From the NCBI GenBank assembly GCA_015059735.1, contig SUZX01000003.1:124001-188000 (forward strand): 64,000 nt of DNA, given 5' to 3'. The stretch comes from Rikenellaceae bacterium. GTDB lineage: Bacteria; Bacteroidota; Bacteroidia; Bacteroidales; Rikenellaceae. Below the pieces are notes generated by a model. That model searched no databases and was not told the DNA's origin. It saw nothing but the letters and a program-made list of their open reading frames with translations. This document shows, in pieces, positions 44,173 through 51,606 of the stretch (positions within the stretch are counted from its first letter, which is position 1; each line of letters begins with the position of its first letter). The translations under genes were made by a program, and so were the position numbers.

Positions 44173-44541
44173 ATGAATACTACACTTGAACAGCCCGTAA
44201 AACGCGACTCCGGCAACTACGATCTCTTGTTAGAACGAGCCCAAGAGTTGGAAACATGGTGCGGAGTGGATTTTTACAATATCTCTGCCAATTATGATCG
44301 GAGAGATCACACGCTCACCATCTTCTGCGAATTCAGGCCGACTCAGGGTCCTAAGTTGAAAGCAAATTTGTTCGTCAATGTTGTGTTGTATGATCAAGAC
44401 AATCGGATTATTACGCAGAAATCCGAATCTGTGGAACATAAGAACTTTTTTGGTTTCCGAATTGCCAAAATCGACTTTTATTATTTGACAACCAAGAAAA
44501 TGGCCAACATAGGCAAAATCAAGGTTTATCCCTCTCGATAA
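44173..44541 (+). CDS. Uncharacterised 122-residue protein between dprA and tatD
   Basis: From ATG 44173: 122 residues, soluble, no signal peptide. The N-terminal third is helical (YDLLLERAQELETWCGV), the rest beta-rich (HTLTIFCEFRPTQGPKLKANLFVNVVLYDQDNR and KNFFGFRIAKIDFYY), suggesting an Ig-like or C2-like sandwich. No family is recognised. It lies 10 bp after dprA and ends 2 bp before tatD, so it is part of that operon. The frame extends back to 44149 inside dprA, but ATG 44173 gives the compact start. Confidence 0.65.
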   Translation: MNTTLEQPVKRDSGNYDLLLERAQELETWCGVDFYNISANYDRRDHTLTIFCEFRPTQGPKLKANLFVNVVLYDQDNRIITQKSESVEHKNFFGFRIAKIDFYYLTTKKMANIGKIKVYPSR

Positions 44542-44543
44542 CC

Positions 44544-45341
44544 ATGCTTGTAGATACCCATTCGCACCTTTACGAACCCGAGTTCGATGCCGACCGACCG
44601 GAAGCTCTTGCTCGTGCCACAGCCACCGGCGTACAATACCTGTTGCTGCCAGCTATCGATTCCGCGAGCCACGATCGGCTGTTCGACCTTTGCCGATCCC
44701 ATCCGGCATGTTGCATTCCAATGATGGGATTGCACCCCACATCTGTTAACGACAATCCACAATGGCGCGATGAGTTATGTCGAGTCGAAGAGTTACTCGC
44801 TACACCTCCTGCGGGAGTTGCTCGTTTTTGTGCCGTAGGAGAGATCGGGCTCGATTTCTATTGGAGTCGCGATTTCATGGAACAGCAACTTGAAGCCTTT
44901 CGTTATCAAATCGAATTGGCTCTATATCATAACCTACCGATCGCCGTACATACACGCGATGCTTGGCCCGAAACCGTAGCTTTGATTCAGGAATTTCGCG
45001 GGAGAGGCCTTCGTGGAGTTTTCCATGCCTATTCCGCCGACCTCGAAACCTACCACGCTTTGAAAGAATCGGGCGATTTCCGATTCGGCATTGGCGGGGT
45101 TGTCACTTTCAAAAAGAACAAATTAGCCGATGTCGTCCGCTCAATGGCATTGGAAGATCTTGTGTTGGAAACCGACTGTCCCTACCTTACCCCCGTTCCT
45201 CATCGTGGCAAACGCAACGAATCGGCTTATGTTCGTTTTGTCTGTGATAAGGTCGCCGAGTTACATGGCATCCCCTCCGAAACGGTAGCCACTGTCACCA
45301 CAACGACAGCCTACCGACTATTCGGGCTCGATGAATCATAA
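44544..45341 (+). CDS. TatD-family metal-dependent hydrolase/DNase
   Basis: 265 residues. TIM-barrel amidohydrolase: metal site MLVDTHSHLYEPEF at 1-14, VGEIGLDFYW near 95, IAVHTRDAWPET near 135, GVFHAYSA near 160 and LETDCPYLTPVPHRGKRNES near 212. TatD proteins are 3'-5' DNases or related hydrolases used in DNA repair. Co-transcribed after dprA and the unknown gene (2-bp gap). YcfH/TatD/TatC-type sub-grouping cannot be told. A 178-bp gap without evident features precedes ansA. Confidence 0.9.
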   Translation: MLVDTHSHLYEPEFDADRPEALARATATGVQYLLLPAIDSASHDRLFDLCRSHPACCIPMMGLHPTSVNDNPQWRDELCRVEELLATPPAGVARFCAVGEIGLDFYWSRDFMEQQLEAFRYQIELALYHNLPIAVHTRDAWPETVALIQEFRGRGLRGVFHAYSADLETYHALKESGDFRFGIGGVVTFKKNKLADVVRSMALEDLVLETDCPYLTPVPHRGKRNESAYVRFVCDKVAELHGIPSETVATVTTTTAYRLFGLDES

Positions 45342-45519
45342 GTTCAACAATGAAAAAAGTATCGTTGTTTGCAGGAAATAAGACCATTATATATATTCTG
45401 TACAATACATGAAACACCCTTTATTCCACCACATCCGGACTTAAAATAAGAAAACGACAATTCATACGCAAAACCATAATACACCTCCTCTCAAATAATA
45501 CAATCTCATACTTATAATT

Positions 45520-46548
45520 ATGCGATCCTCAATTTTGATCATTTATACCGGTGGTACAATCGGCATGCAGACCGATGCTGAAACCGGCGTACTGATACCC
45601 TTCGATTTCAGTGGTATCTACGACGAGTTTCCCTCGCTCAAACGCCTCAATGTCGATATCGAAGTGATCTCCATGTCGCCCGTCATCGATTCGTCGAACG
45701 TCTCTCCCGACAATTGGCTCTCGCTTGCCAACCTGATTCGCGACAACTACGCACGCTATGATGGTTTTGTCGTGCTGCACGGCACCGACACCATGTCTTA
45801 TACCGCGTCAGCATTGAGTTTTCTGCTCGAAAATCTCTCCAAACCGGTTGTATTTACCGGCAGCCAGATACCCATCGGTGTTCTACGCACCGACGGACGC
45901 GAGAACTTGATCACTGCGATCGAAATCGCAGGAACCCGCATCGACGGACATCCCGTTGTTCCCGAGGTTTCGCTCTATTTCCAAAATCGGCTGTTCCGTG
46001 CCAACCGCACCACCAAACGCAGTGCCGAGGCGCTAAACGCTTTTCATTCCTACAACTATCCGCCACTGGCCGAAGTCGGCGTCAATATCTCATACAATTT
46101 TCCGGCAATCCATCGTCCAGAGACCTCCTCTGCCGAGTTACAAGTAGCCTCTCACCTCTCCTCCGGTATTGCCATCATCAAACTCTTTCCGGGTATTGAT
46201 GAAGGAATCCTGCGGTCTATCCTCTCGACTTCGGGATTGCGCGCCGTTGTTTTAGAAACCTTCGGTGCAGGCAATGCCCCGACCTCCGAATGGTTTATTC
46301 GAACTCTTGCCGAAGCCATTGCACGTGGCATTCACGTCGTAAACGTTACCCAATGCGGCGATGGCTGTGTAGCCATGAAATTATACGAAACAGGGTTGCG
46401 TTTGCAGGAGATCGGAGTGCTTAGCGGATACGACATGACCACCGAGGCGGCAGTCACCAAATTGATGTACGTTTTGGGTAAAGAGTACTCCCCGACCGAA
46501 GCGTGTCGATTATTGCGAACATCTTTGCGCGGAGAAATTACCTTGTGA
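45520..46548 (+). CDS. ansA: Type I L-asparaginase
   Basis: 342 residues, no signal peptide, so the cytoplasmic type I form. Hydrolyses L-asparagine to aspartate and ammonia. First catalytic Thr in ILIIYTGGTIGM at about 5-16, second triad in VVLHGTDTMSYTASAL near 88, FTGSQIPIG near 113 and the dimer-side GVLSGYDMTTEAAVTKLMY near 305. Single gene; followed by a 304-bp gap before exbB. Confidence 0.93.
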   Translation: MRSSILIIYTGGTIGMQTDAETGVLIPFDFSGIYDEFPSLKRLNVDIEVISMSPVIDSSNVSPDNWLSLANLIRDNYARYDGFVVLHGTDTMSYTASALSFLLENLSKPVVFTGSQIPIGVLRTDGRENLITAIEIAGTRIDGHPVVPEVSLYFQNRLFRANRTTKRSAEALNAFHSYNYPPLAEVGVNISYNFPAIHRPETSSAELQVASHLSSGIAIIKLFPGIDEGILRSILSTSGLRAVVLETFGAGNAPTSEWFIRTLAEAIARGIHVVNVTQCGDGCVAMKLYETGLRLQEIGVLSGYDMTTEAAVTKLMYVLGKEYSPTEACRLLRTSLRGEITL

Positions 46549-46851
46549 AAGGTTGCATGATTCGAAAAAAATTCCTATATTTCGCACTGTTAATGCGCTT
46601 TTTCGTTGCCGACATCGGTTGCAAAAAGGCCTTTGCAACACATAATATATTGCTAGACAATTTATTAGGTGATTAAACATTTCCCGTTGCTTTGTTGCAA
46701 TGCCAAATGGGATTTGCGCAAAAGTTTTTGAAAAAAGAGATGTCGGAGCGAAAAAATAAATTGACTGAGGTGAAAATTAAGCTAAAAAAACAAAAACCGA
46801 AACTTAATACAAACACAATTAACAAACAAATCAATTTTATCTAACACAACT
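46549..46851 (+). other. Long AT-rich leader of the Exb operon
   Basis: No gene is seen in these 303 bp. TATATTTC (46577-46584) is one base from a -7 box and would give a leader of about 260 nt. The palindrome GTTGCAAA-AAGGCC-TTTGCAAC lies at 46618-46639 and a second TTGC/GCAA inverted pair near 46687-46701. The last 120 bp are very A-rich. Confidence 0.4.
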
Positions 46852-47658
46852 ATGAAAAAACTTTTTCTGACTTTGACGGTAGCCCTCTTCTCGTTGGGTA
46901 CCGTGAACGCTTTCGCTCAGGAGGCCAATGAGGCTCCCGCTACGGAACAGGCTGCTCCTGCAACCGCAGAAACTCCCGCAGCTCCCGAAGCCGAGCCTGC
47001 TGTTGATGCTGAAACAGCTATCGAGGGTGAGACCATGCACCATGTGCTGATGCAGAAGTTCCTCGAAGGTGGTTGGGGCTGGATGCTTCCGGTGTTGCTC
47101 TGCTTGGTTTTGGGTCTTGCCATCGCCATCGAGCGTATTCTCTATCTGTCGCTTTCGTCGATCAACACCAAGAAGTTCATCGCCGAGGTTGAAGAGGCTT
47201 TGAAGAACGGTGGTATCGAGGCTGCAAAAGAGGTTTGCAAAAATACTCGCGGTCCGATCGCTTCGATCTACTGGCAGGGTCTCGATCGTTACGATCAGGG
47301 TCTCGACGCAGTTGAAAAAGCAGTTGTTTCCTATGGTTCGGTTCAAACCGGTCAAATGGAGTCGGGTCTTTCGTGGATCGGTCTGTTTATCGCCCTCGCC
47401 CCGATGTTGGGATTTATGGGTACGGTAGTAGGTATGATCGGTGCCTTCGACGCTATTCAGGCTGCCGGTGATATCAGCCCGACGCTCGTTGCCGGTGGTA
47501 TCAAAGTCGCTCTGTTGACTACCCTTATGGGTCTTATCGCTGCTGTGGTTTTGCAGATCTTCTACAACTACATCATTGCCAAGATCGACTCGCTCGTTAA
47601 CTCGATGGAGGATGCTTCGATCACGCTGATGGACATTTTGACGGTTTATAAGAAATAA
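46852..47658 (+). CDS. exbB: ExbB/TolQ/MotA-family proton channel subunit
   Basis: 268 residues. A signal peptide (MKKLFLTLTVALFSLGTVNAFA) and an Ala/Glu/Pro-rich linker (about 23-60) precede three membrane segments: WGWMLPVLLCLVLGLAIAIERI, LSWIGLFIALAPMLGFMGTVVGMIGAF and VALLTTLMGLIAAVVLQIFYNY. The GLLGTVxGM-type motif appears as LGFMGTVVGMI. With the two ExbD-like proteins downstream it forms an inner-membrane motor using the proton gradient, normally to power TonB-dependent receptors or envelope maintenance. First gene of a four-gene operon common in Bacteroidota. Confidence 0.92.
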   Translation: MKKLFLTLTVALFSLGTVNAFAQEANEAPATEQAAPATAETPAAPEAEPAVDAETAIEGETMHHVLMQKFLEGGWGWMLPVLLCLVLGLAIAIERILYLSLSSINTKKFIAEVEEALKNGGIEAAKEVCKNTRGPIASIYWQGLDRYDQGLDAVEKAVVSYGSVQTGQMESGLSWIGLFIALAPMLGFMGTVVGMIGAFDAIQAAGDISPTLVAGGIKVALLTTLMGLIAAVVLQIFYNYIIAKIDSLVNSMEDASITLMDILTVYKK

Positions 47659-47685
47659 TCTCTACCGACTTAGTTTAAGATCATT

Positions 47686-48105
47686 ATGAAGAAAACATTA
47701 AATATCCTGCTGGGTGCCTTGATCGCCATCACGTTGGTTTTGACGGGTTATGCGATCATCGCAGGTGGCTCGGACGCATCGATCAGCCTGAACCTGATTT
47801 GGGGTTATGCACTCCTCTTCGGGGCAATCTTGGCTGTTGTCGGTGGCAGTATCTATGCCATGCTCAAAAGCCCCTCCGGAGCCAAGACCTCCATTCTTTC
47901 TTTGGTACTGATCCTCGTGATTGTTGGTGTCGCTTATTTCATCTCGGCCGGTCATACGGTACAAATCGTTGACTTGCAGAATAACGGCTATTTCGATCAT
48001 GCAGAGACTGTTATTACCGAAACGAGCATTCTGGTGACCTACGTTGCTTTCATCGCCTCGATTGTTGTGGCATTGGCAACCGAGATCTGGGCTGCATTCA
48101 AATAA
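47686..48105 (+). CDS. Membrane protein of the Exb operon
   Basis: 139 residues with four predicted membrane segments (about 5-27, 40-60, 68-86 and 112-135) and a short extracytoplasmic loop around residues 88-110. No named family is recognised. The same slot, between exbB and exbD, is occupied by a similar small membrane protein in many Bacteroidota, which points to a role with the proton-channel complex. It begins 27 bp after exbB and ends 16 bp before the first exbD. Confidence 0.75.
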   Translation: MKKTLNILLGALIAITLVLTGYAIIAGGSDASISLNLIWGYALLFGAILAVVGGSIYAMLKSPSGAKTSILSLVLILVIVGVAYFISAGHTVQIVDLQNNGYFDHAETVITETSILVTYVAFIASIVVALATEIWAAFK

Positions 48106-48121
48106 AAAGTAGATTTATACT

Positions 48122-48727
48122 ATGCCTATTGATAAAAGAAAAGTACCAGAAGTCAACAGTAGTTCGCAGGCCGACATTGCCTTCTCGCTGCTGATTTTCT
48201 TCTTGGTGGCAACTACCATGAACACCGATACCGGTTTGGTGCGTGTGCTTCCGCCTATGCCTCCCGAAGATCAAAAACAGGAGGATATCAAGGTGAAAGA
48301 GCGTAACCTCTACTTGGTACTCGTCAACGGTAGTGGACAAATCATGGTTGGACAGCCCAACAAACAAGAATTCACGGATCTTCGTCAACTCAAAGACAAA
48401 ATCAAGGAATTCATCCTCAACCCGATGGATGATCCCGATCTGCCTGAAAAAGTTGAAAAAGAGATCGAACTTGCCAATGGTGGCAAGTGGGTTTATCCCG
48501 TGAGTGAGGGTGTGGTTTCGTTGCAAACAACCCGCGATACAGGCTACCAAGCCTATATCATGGTGCAGAACGAACTTACCCGTGCATTCAACGAGGTTCG
48601 TGATCAAGTGGCTATGGCAAAATTCAATAACAAGTTTGCCGATCTTAACGAGGATCAGCGCAACGCCGTATCGAAAGCTGTGCCCTTGAAAATCTCGGAG
48701 GCTGAACCGCGTAACATTAAAAAGTAG
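48122..48727 (+). CDS. exbD: ExbD/TolR-family protein 1
   Basis: 201 residues: a short cytoplasmic N-terminus (PIDKRKVPEVNSSSQAD), one membrane segment with the conserved acidic residue just before it (ADIAFSLLIFFLVATTM), then a long periplasmic domain. The segment AFSLLIFFLVATTMNTDTGL is typical of ExbD/TolR; the Asp before it (D18) is the probable proton carrier. It is longer than a standard ExbD (about 140 residues), the extra part lying in a charged helical insert. Partner of the next gene (9-bp gap). Confidence 0.9.
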   Translation: MPIDKRKVPEVNSSSQADIAFSLLIFFLVATTMNTDTGLVRVLPPMPPEDQKQEDIKVKERNLYLVLVNGSGQIMVGQPNKQEFTDLRQLKDKIKEFILNPMDDPDLPEKVEKEIELANGGKWVYPVSEGVVSLQTTRDTGYQAYIMVQNELTRAFNEVRDQVAMAKFNNKFADLNEDQRNAVSKAVPLKISEAEPRNIKK

Positions 48728-48736
48728 TAACAGATT

Positions 48737-49210
48737 ATGGCAGTAATGAAGAAAAAGGGTAACAAAGAGTTGCCCGCAATTTCGACCGCGTCGCTTCCCG
48801 ACGTTATCTACATGATTCTGTTCTTCTTCATGGTTACAACCACCATGCGCGATCAGGATTTGTTAGTTCGTTATAAACTCCCCGAGGCTACCGAGGTGCA
48901 GAAATTGGAGAAAAAATCTCTGGTGAGCTACATCCATATCGGTCAACCGACTTTGGCCATGCAAGCTAAGTTCGGTACAGCCCCGCGTATCCAGCTCAAC
49001 GACTCGTACAAGACGACCAAAGACATCTTGGATTTCGTTGCCGCCGAGCGTGATAACCTCAACGAGGCCGACCGTGCTTCGATGACTATCTGCTTGAAAG
49101 CCGATGAATTGACCAAGATGGGTATCGTTACCGATGTAAAGCAGGAACTTCGCCGCGCAAACGCATTGAAGATCTCCTACGCTGCATCCAAATCGTTGGG
49201 ATACTATTAA
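48737..49210 (+). CDS. exbD: ExbD/TolR-family protein 2
   Basis: 157 residues: cytoplasmic N-terminus KKKGNKELPAISTASLPD, membrane segment VIYMILFFFMVTTTM with Asp (LPD) at its start, then a periplasmic domain. Second ExbD-like subunit of the operon. The pair may form a heterodimer in the ExbB pore, since ExbD acts as a dimer in the well-studied systems. Last gene of the operon, followed by a strong palindromic terminator 39 bp after the stop. Confidence 0.9.
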   Translation: MAVMKKKGNKELPAISTASLPDVIYMILFFFMVTTTMRDQDLLVRYKLPEATEVQKLEKKSLVSYIHIGQPTLAMQAKFGTAPRIQLNDSYKTTKDILDFVAAERDNLNEADRASMTICLKADELTKMGIVTDVKQELRRANALKISYAASKSLGYY

Positions 49211-49248
49211 TCTGCAATCGTCCGATTGAATCGGATTCGATTAAAACC

Positions 49249-49283
49249 AAGATCCGGCTTGACAAATTGTCAAGCCGGATCTT
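49249..49283 (+). terminator. Terminator of the Exb operon
   Basis: AAGATCCGGCTTGACAA and the matching TTGTCAAGCCGGATCTT form an almost loopless perfect palindrome, followed by TCTTATT. The minus strand can use it for the SUMF1 remnant. Confidence 0.85.
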
Positions 49284-49318
49284 TCTTATTAGCCAAGCCC
49301 TCCTCTTACTTATGGTAC

Positions 49319-49735
49319 TTATGGGAGGCAAACCACACGGATTCCATACCAATCGGTACGATGCTGCTGGTTAACCTTACTACGGACCGAAACACGACAA
49401 TGCCGAGCATCAGTGTCCCAGCAACCACCACGCAACGTAGGCCCATAGCCGGTATTGGATTGGATAGGGTTGATTTGCGCGGATGAACCATACAGACCAT
49501 AGTTATCACTACAAAACTCATGTAGATTTCCGCTCATATCGTATAATCCGAGTTCGTTCGCTCCCTTTTGGAACCAGCCACCCTCGACAGCAACCATCTT
49601 CATATTCAGTTCACAATCGGCATGCTCAACATAATCTTGTAGCTTTTGAAAATGATACTCTGAATCGGTGTTGCACCCCCACATGAAAAACGTTGCCAAA
49701 AGAATCCATCACAATAAACTATTTATCAAACACAT
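49319..49735 (-). pseudogene. Degenerate SUMF1-domain lipoprotein
   Basis: Reading on the minus strand from ATG 49735 (with GAGG 7 nt upstream) gives MCLINSLL, a TGA stop as codon 9, then WILLATFFMWGC, which together look like a lipoprotein signal interrupted by a nonsense change. The following 115 residues hold the start (KMVAVEGGWFQKG) and the end (ELGLYDMSGNLHEFCSD, LRGGCWDTDARHCRVSVRS, GIRVVCLP) of a SUMF1 domain, but the middle of about 130-150 residues is missing, the join being at GAN-ELGL. Two independent defects argue for a dead gene. A start at the internal TTG (49699) would still give a headless protein. Confidence 0.75.
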
Positions 49736-49844
49736 AAGATGCCTCTTTTTTGCCTATTCAGGTAAGGATTACCCCAAATCAGATGGGCAAAATCACCAAG
49801 AGTAGAAATACCCTATGCAAATAATTCGATTTTTTATCCCTTTT

Positions 49845-49875
49845 TTTGAATAATTTAACCTTTTGTTTATCTTTG
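49845..49875 (+). promoter_or_regulatory. Promoter of the cysteine-repeat lipoprotein
   Basis: TTTG (49845-49848), 19-bp spacer, TATCTTTG (49868-49875): a full match to the Bacteroidota -33/-7 pattern, 29 bp before the ATG at 49905. Confidence 0.75.
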
Positions 49876-49904
49876 CGGTTGAAACTCATTAATCCATTCT
49901 AACT

Positions 49905-50147
49905 ATGAAAAAGATCTTCTCTTTTGCTATCGTATTGGCTGCTGTTGCTATGATCAGCTGCGGCGGTAACGCTACGAAACCGGCTGCTGAGGCTACTGAG
50001 GCTCCCAAAACTGAGACTGCTTGCCCCGAGTGCACAAAATGCGACTCGACCAAGAAAGCAGAGTGCGCTCAGTGCGATTCGACTAAAAAAGCCGAGTGCT
50101 GCGCTAAATGCGACTCCGCAAAAAAAGCTGAATGCTGCAAGAAATAA
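49905..50147 (+). CDS. Small cysteine-repeat lipoprotein, possible metal binder
   Basis: 80 residues. Lipoprotein signal MKKIFSFAIVLAAVAMISC with lipobox MISC and lipidated Cys19, then an Ala/Glu/Thr spacer (20-38) and a cysteine-rich tail. The tail starts CPECTKC and repeats CDS(T/A)KKAEC three times, giving ten cysteines in the last 42 residues, with CxxC and CC pairs. This resembles metallothionein-like or zinc-binding tails but no known family is recognised. It would sit on the outer face of the inner membrane or in the outer membrane. Strong promoter and palindromic terminator suggest solid expression as a single gene. Metal binding is inferred. Confidence 0.7.
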   Translation: MKKIFSFAIVLAAVAMISCGGNATKPAAEATEAPKTETACPECTKCDSTKKAECAQCDSTKKAECCAKCDSAKKAECCKK

Positions 50148-50163
50148 TCTTGGATAGCATTAA

Positions 50164-50204
50164 AAACAAATAGGAAGATTCCTTTGGAATCTTCCTATTT
50201 GTTT
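50164..50204. terminator. Bidirectional terminator after the cysteine-repeat lipoprotein
   Basis: A 19-bp perfect stem, AAACAAATAGGAAGATTCC (50164-50182) with its complement at 50186-50204 and a TTT loop. It serves the lipoprotein gene and the convergent efflux operon. Confidence 0.85.
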
Positions 50205-50221
50205 ATTTTCCCACGTGATTA

Positions 50222-51598
50222 TCACTTCGTGCCTCCACCCAGCGCATGGAAAAGCGAGATGATACCTTGAATCTCGTCGTATTTGTCGGAGGCTTCGGCC
50301 AACTCGGCTTGCAACAGATTTTGCTGGGCTGTCAATACCTCCAAGTAGTTAGTTTGTCCGTATTTCATCAACAGAGTTGTATTCCACACGGCAGCTCGTA
50401 GGTGAACGATTCGTTTTTTGTCCACATCCAACCGCTGCAACGATTTCTGCCAAAGAGTCAAAGCGTTATTCACCTCAATACCGGCATCAAGCAATTGCTG
50501 CTTGAACCGTACAAGAGCCTGCTCCTGTTGCTCTTTGGCTATTTTCAGCCGAGCACGGTTCTGGCCATTAGCAAAAATAGGCTGTGCCAATGATCCCAAT
50601 GCGCTCAACAACCATGTCCCGGGATCAGCAATTGTATTGCTTCCAAAGGTCCAACCGGCTGATCCTCCCAATGTAATTTTCGGATAAAATGCCGAGCGAG
50701 CCGCATTAGTTGCATAAAAAGCCTCGGCCAAAGCATATTCTGCCTGCCGAACATCAGGACGCCGATTCACCAACTGCAACGGAAGACCCACCGAAAGTGT
50801 TTTGGGAAACTGTTGTTCGGCAAGTGTTGCACGTTTGATGGTCTGTGGAACAATTCCCAACAATGAACAGAGGGCATTTTGCTGTTCAGCAATCTGTTTT
50901 TCGAGTGTCAAAGCCGAACGCTCGACATCCAACCGATTGGCTTTGGCCTGCAATACAGCAGTTTCATTGGTCTTACCGGCACGTTTCAAGGCGGCAAGTG
51001 CGCGAATGTTCTTTTCCCAGTTATCAAGCGTACGACGACTGATGCGCAATTGTTCATCGAGCATCAGTAATGTATAATAGCTATTGGCGATCGTCGCGAT
51101 GAGTTGTGTCTGTACCGCCTGCTCGTAAGCATAGCTCTGTTCCAAAGCCGCAACGGCTCCCTTTTTGGCATTATGCAGCCGTCCGAATATATCGAGCTCC
51201 CAACCTGCCGATATTGCCGCCGAATAGCTTTTGCTGGTTGATCCCGCCGTATGATGTTTCACCGATCCATCGGCGTCAAACGACACCGAAGGGAAGAAAG
51301 CCATCCGCGAGGCTTTCAACGTAGCTTCGGCCTCACGCACTTTCGAGCGGGCAATCCGCAAATCAGTATTATTGTTCAAACCTTTGGTTATCAGTCCCCT
51401 CAATTGCGAATCGGAGAACAATTCACGCCACGAAAGATCGGCGAGAGAGGTTGTGTCAGCTTTATCTGTTTTTGTTTGCAACAGATAGAGGCTATCCGCA
51501 AACGCAGTTTCGGGACGTTGGTATTTGGTATAGATTCCACATCCTGCCGGCAAAAGCAGAACAAGGGCAAAAGCAGAATTCAGAAATATACGTTTCAT
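50222..51598 (-). CDS. Outer membrane efflux lipoprotein (OprM/NodT family of TolC)
   Basis: 458 residues. Lipobox LPAGC ends the signal peptide. Two repeated TolC-like halves are visible with long helices: DLRIARSKVREAEATLKASR and VRQAEYALAEAFYATNAARS, with the LPxxVNRRPDVR-type motif as LQLVNRRPDVRQAEYAL near 275. It forms the outer-membrane channel of a tripartite efflux pump. Last gene of the operon adaptor-pump-channel; its start lies 8 bp after the RND gene stop. Exported substrates are unknown. Confidence 0.93.
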   Translation of the reverse strand: MKRIFLNSAFALVLLLPAGCGIYTKYQRPETAFADSLYLLQTKTDKADTTSLADLSWRELFSDSQLRGLITKGLNNNTDLRIARSKVREAEATLKASRMAFFPSVSFDADGSVKHHTAGSTSKSYSAAISAGWELDIFGRLHNAKKGAVAALEQSYAYEQAVQTQLIATIANSYYTLLMLDEQLRISRRTLDNWEKNIRALAALKRAGKTNETAVLQAKANRLDVERSALTLEKQIAEQQNALCSLLGIVPQTIKRATLAEQQFPKTLSVGLPLQLVNRRPDVRQAEYALAEAFYATNAARSAFYPKITLGGSAGWTFGSNTIADPGTWLLSALGSLAQPIFANGQNRARLKIAKEQQEQALVRFKQQLLDAGIEVNNALTLWQKSLQRLDVDKKRIVHLRAAVWNTTLLMKYGQTNYLEVLTAQQNLLQAELAEASDKYDEIQGIISLFHALGGGTK

Positions 51599-51606
51599 AG
51601 ATTCGT

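Noticed and set aside
49709..49711. TGA codon in the SUMF1 pseudogene as selenocysteine
   Set aside because: It lies in a lipoprotein signal peptide, no SECIS-like hairpin was seen, and the same gene has a large internal deletion.
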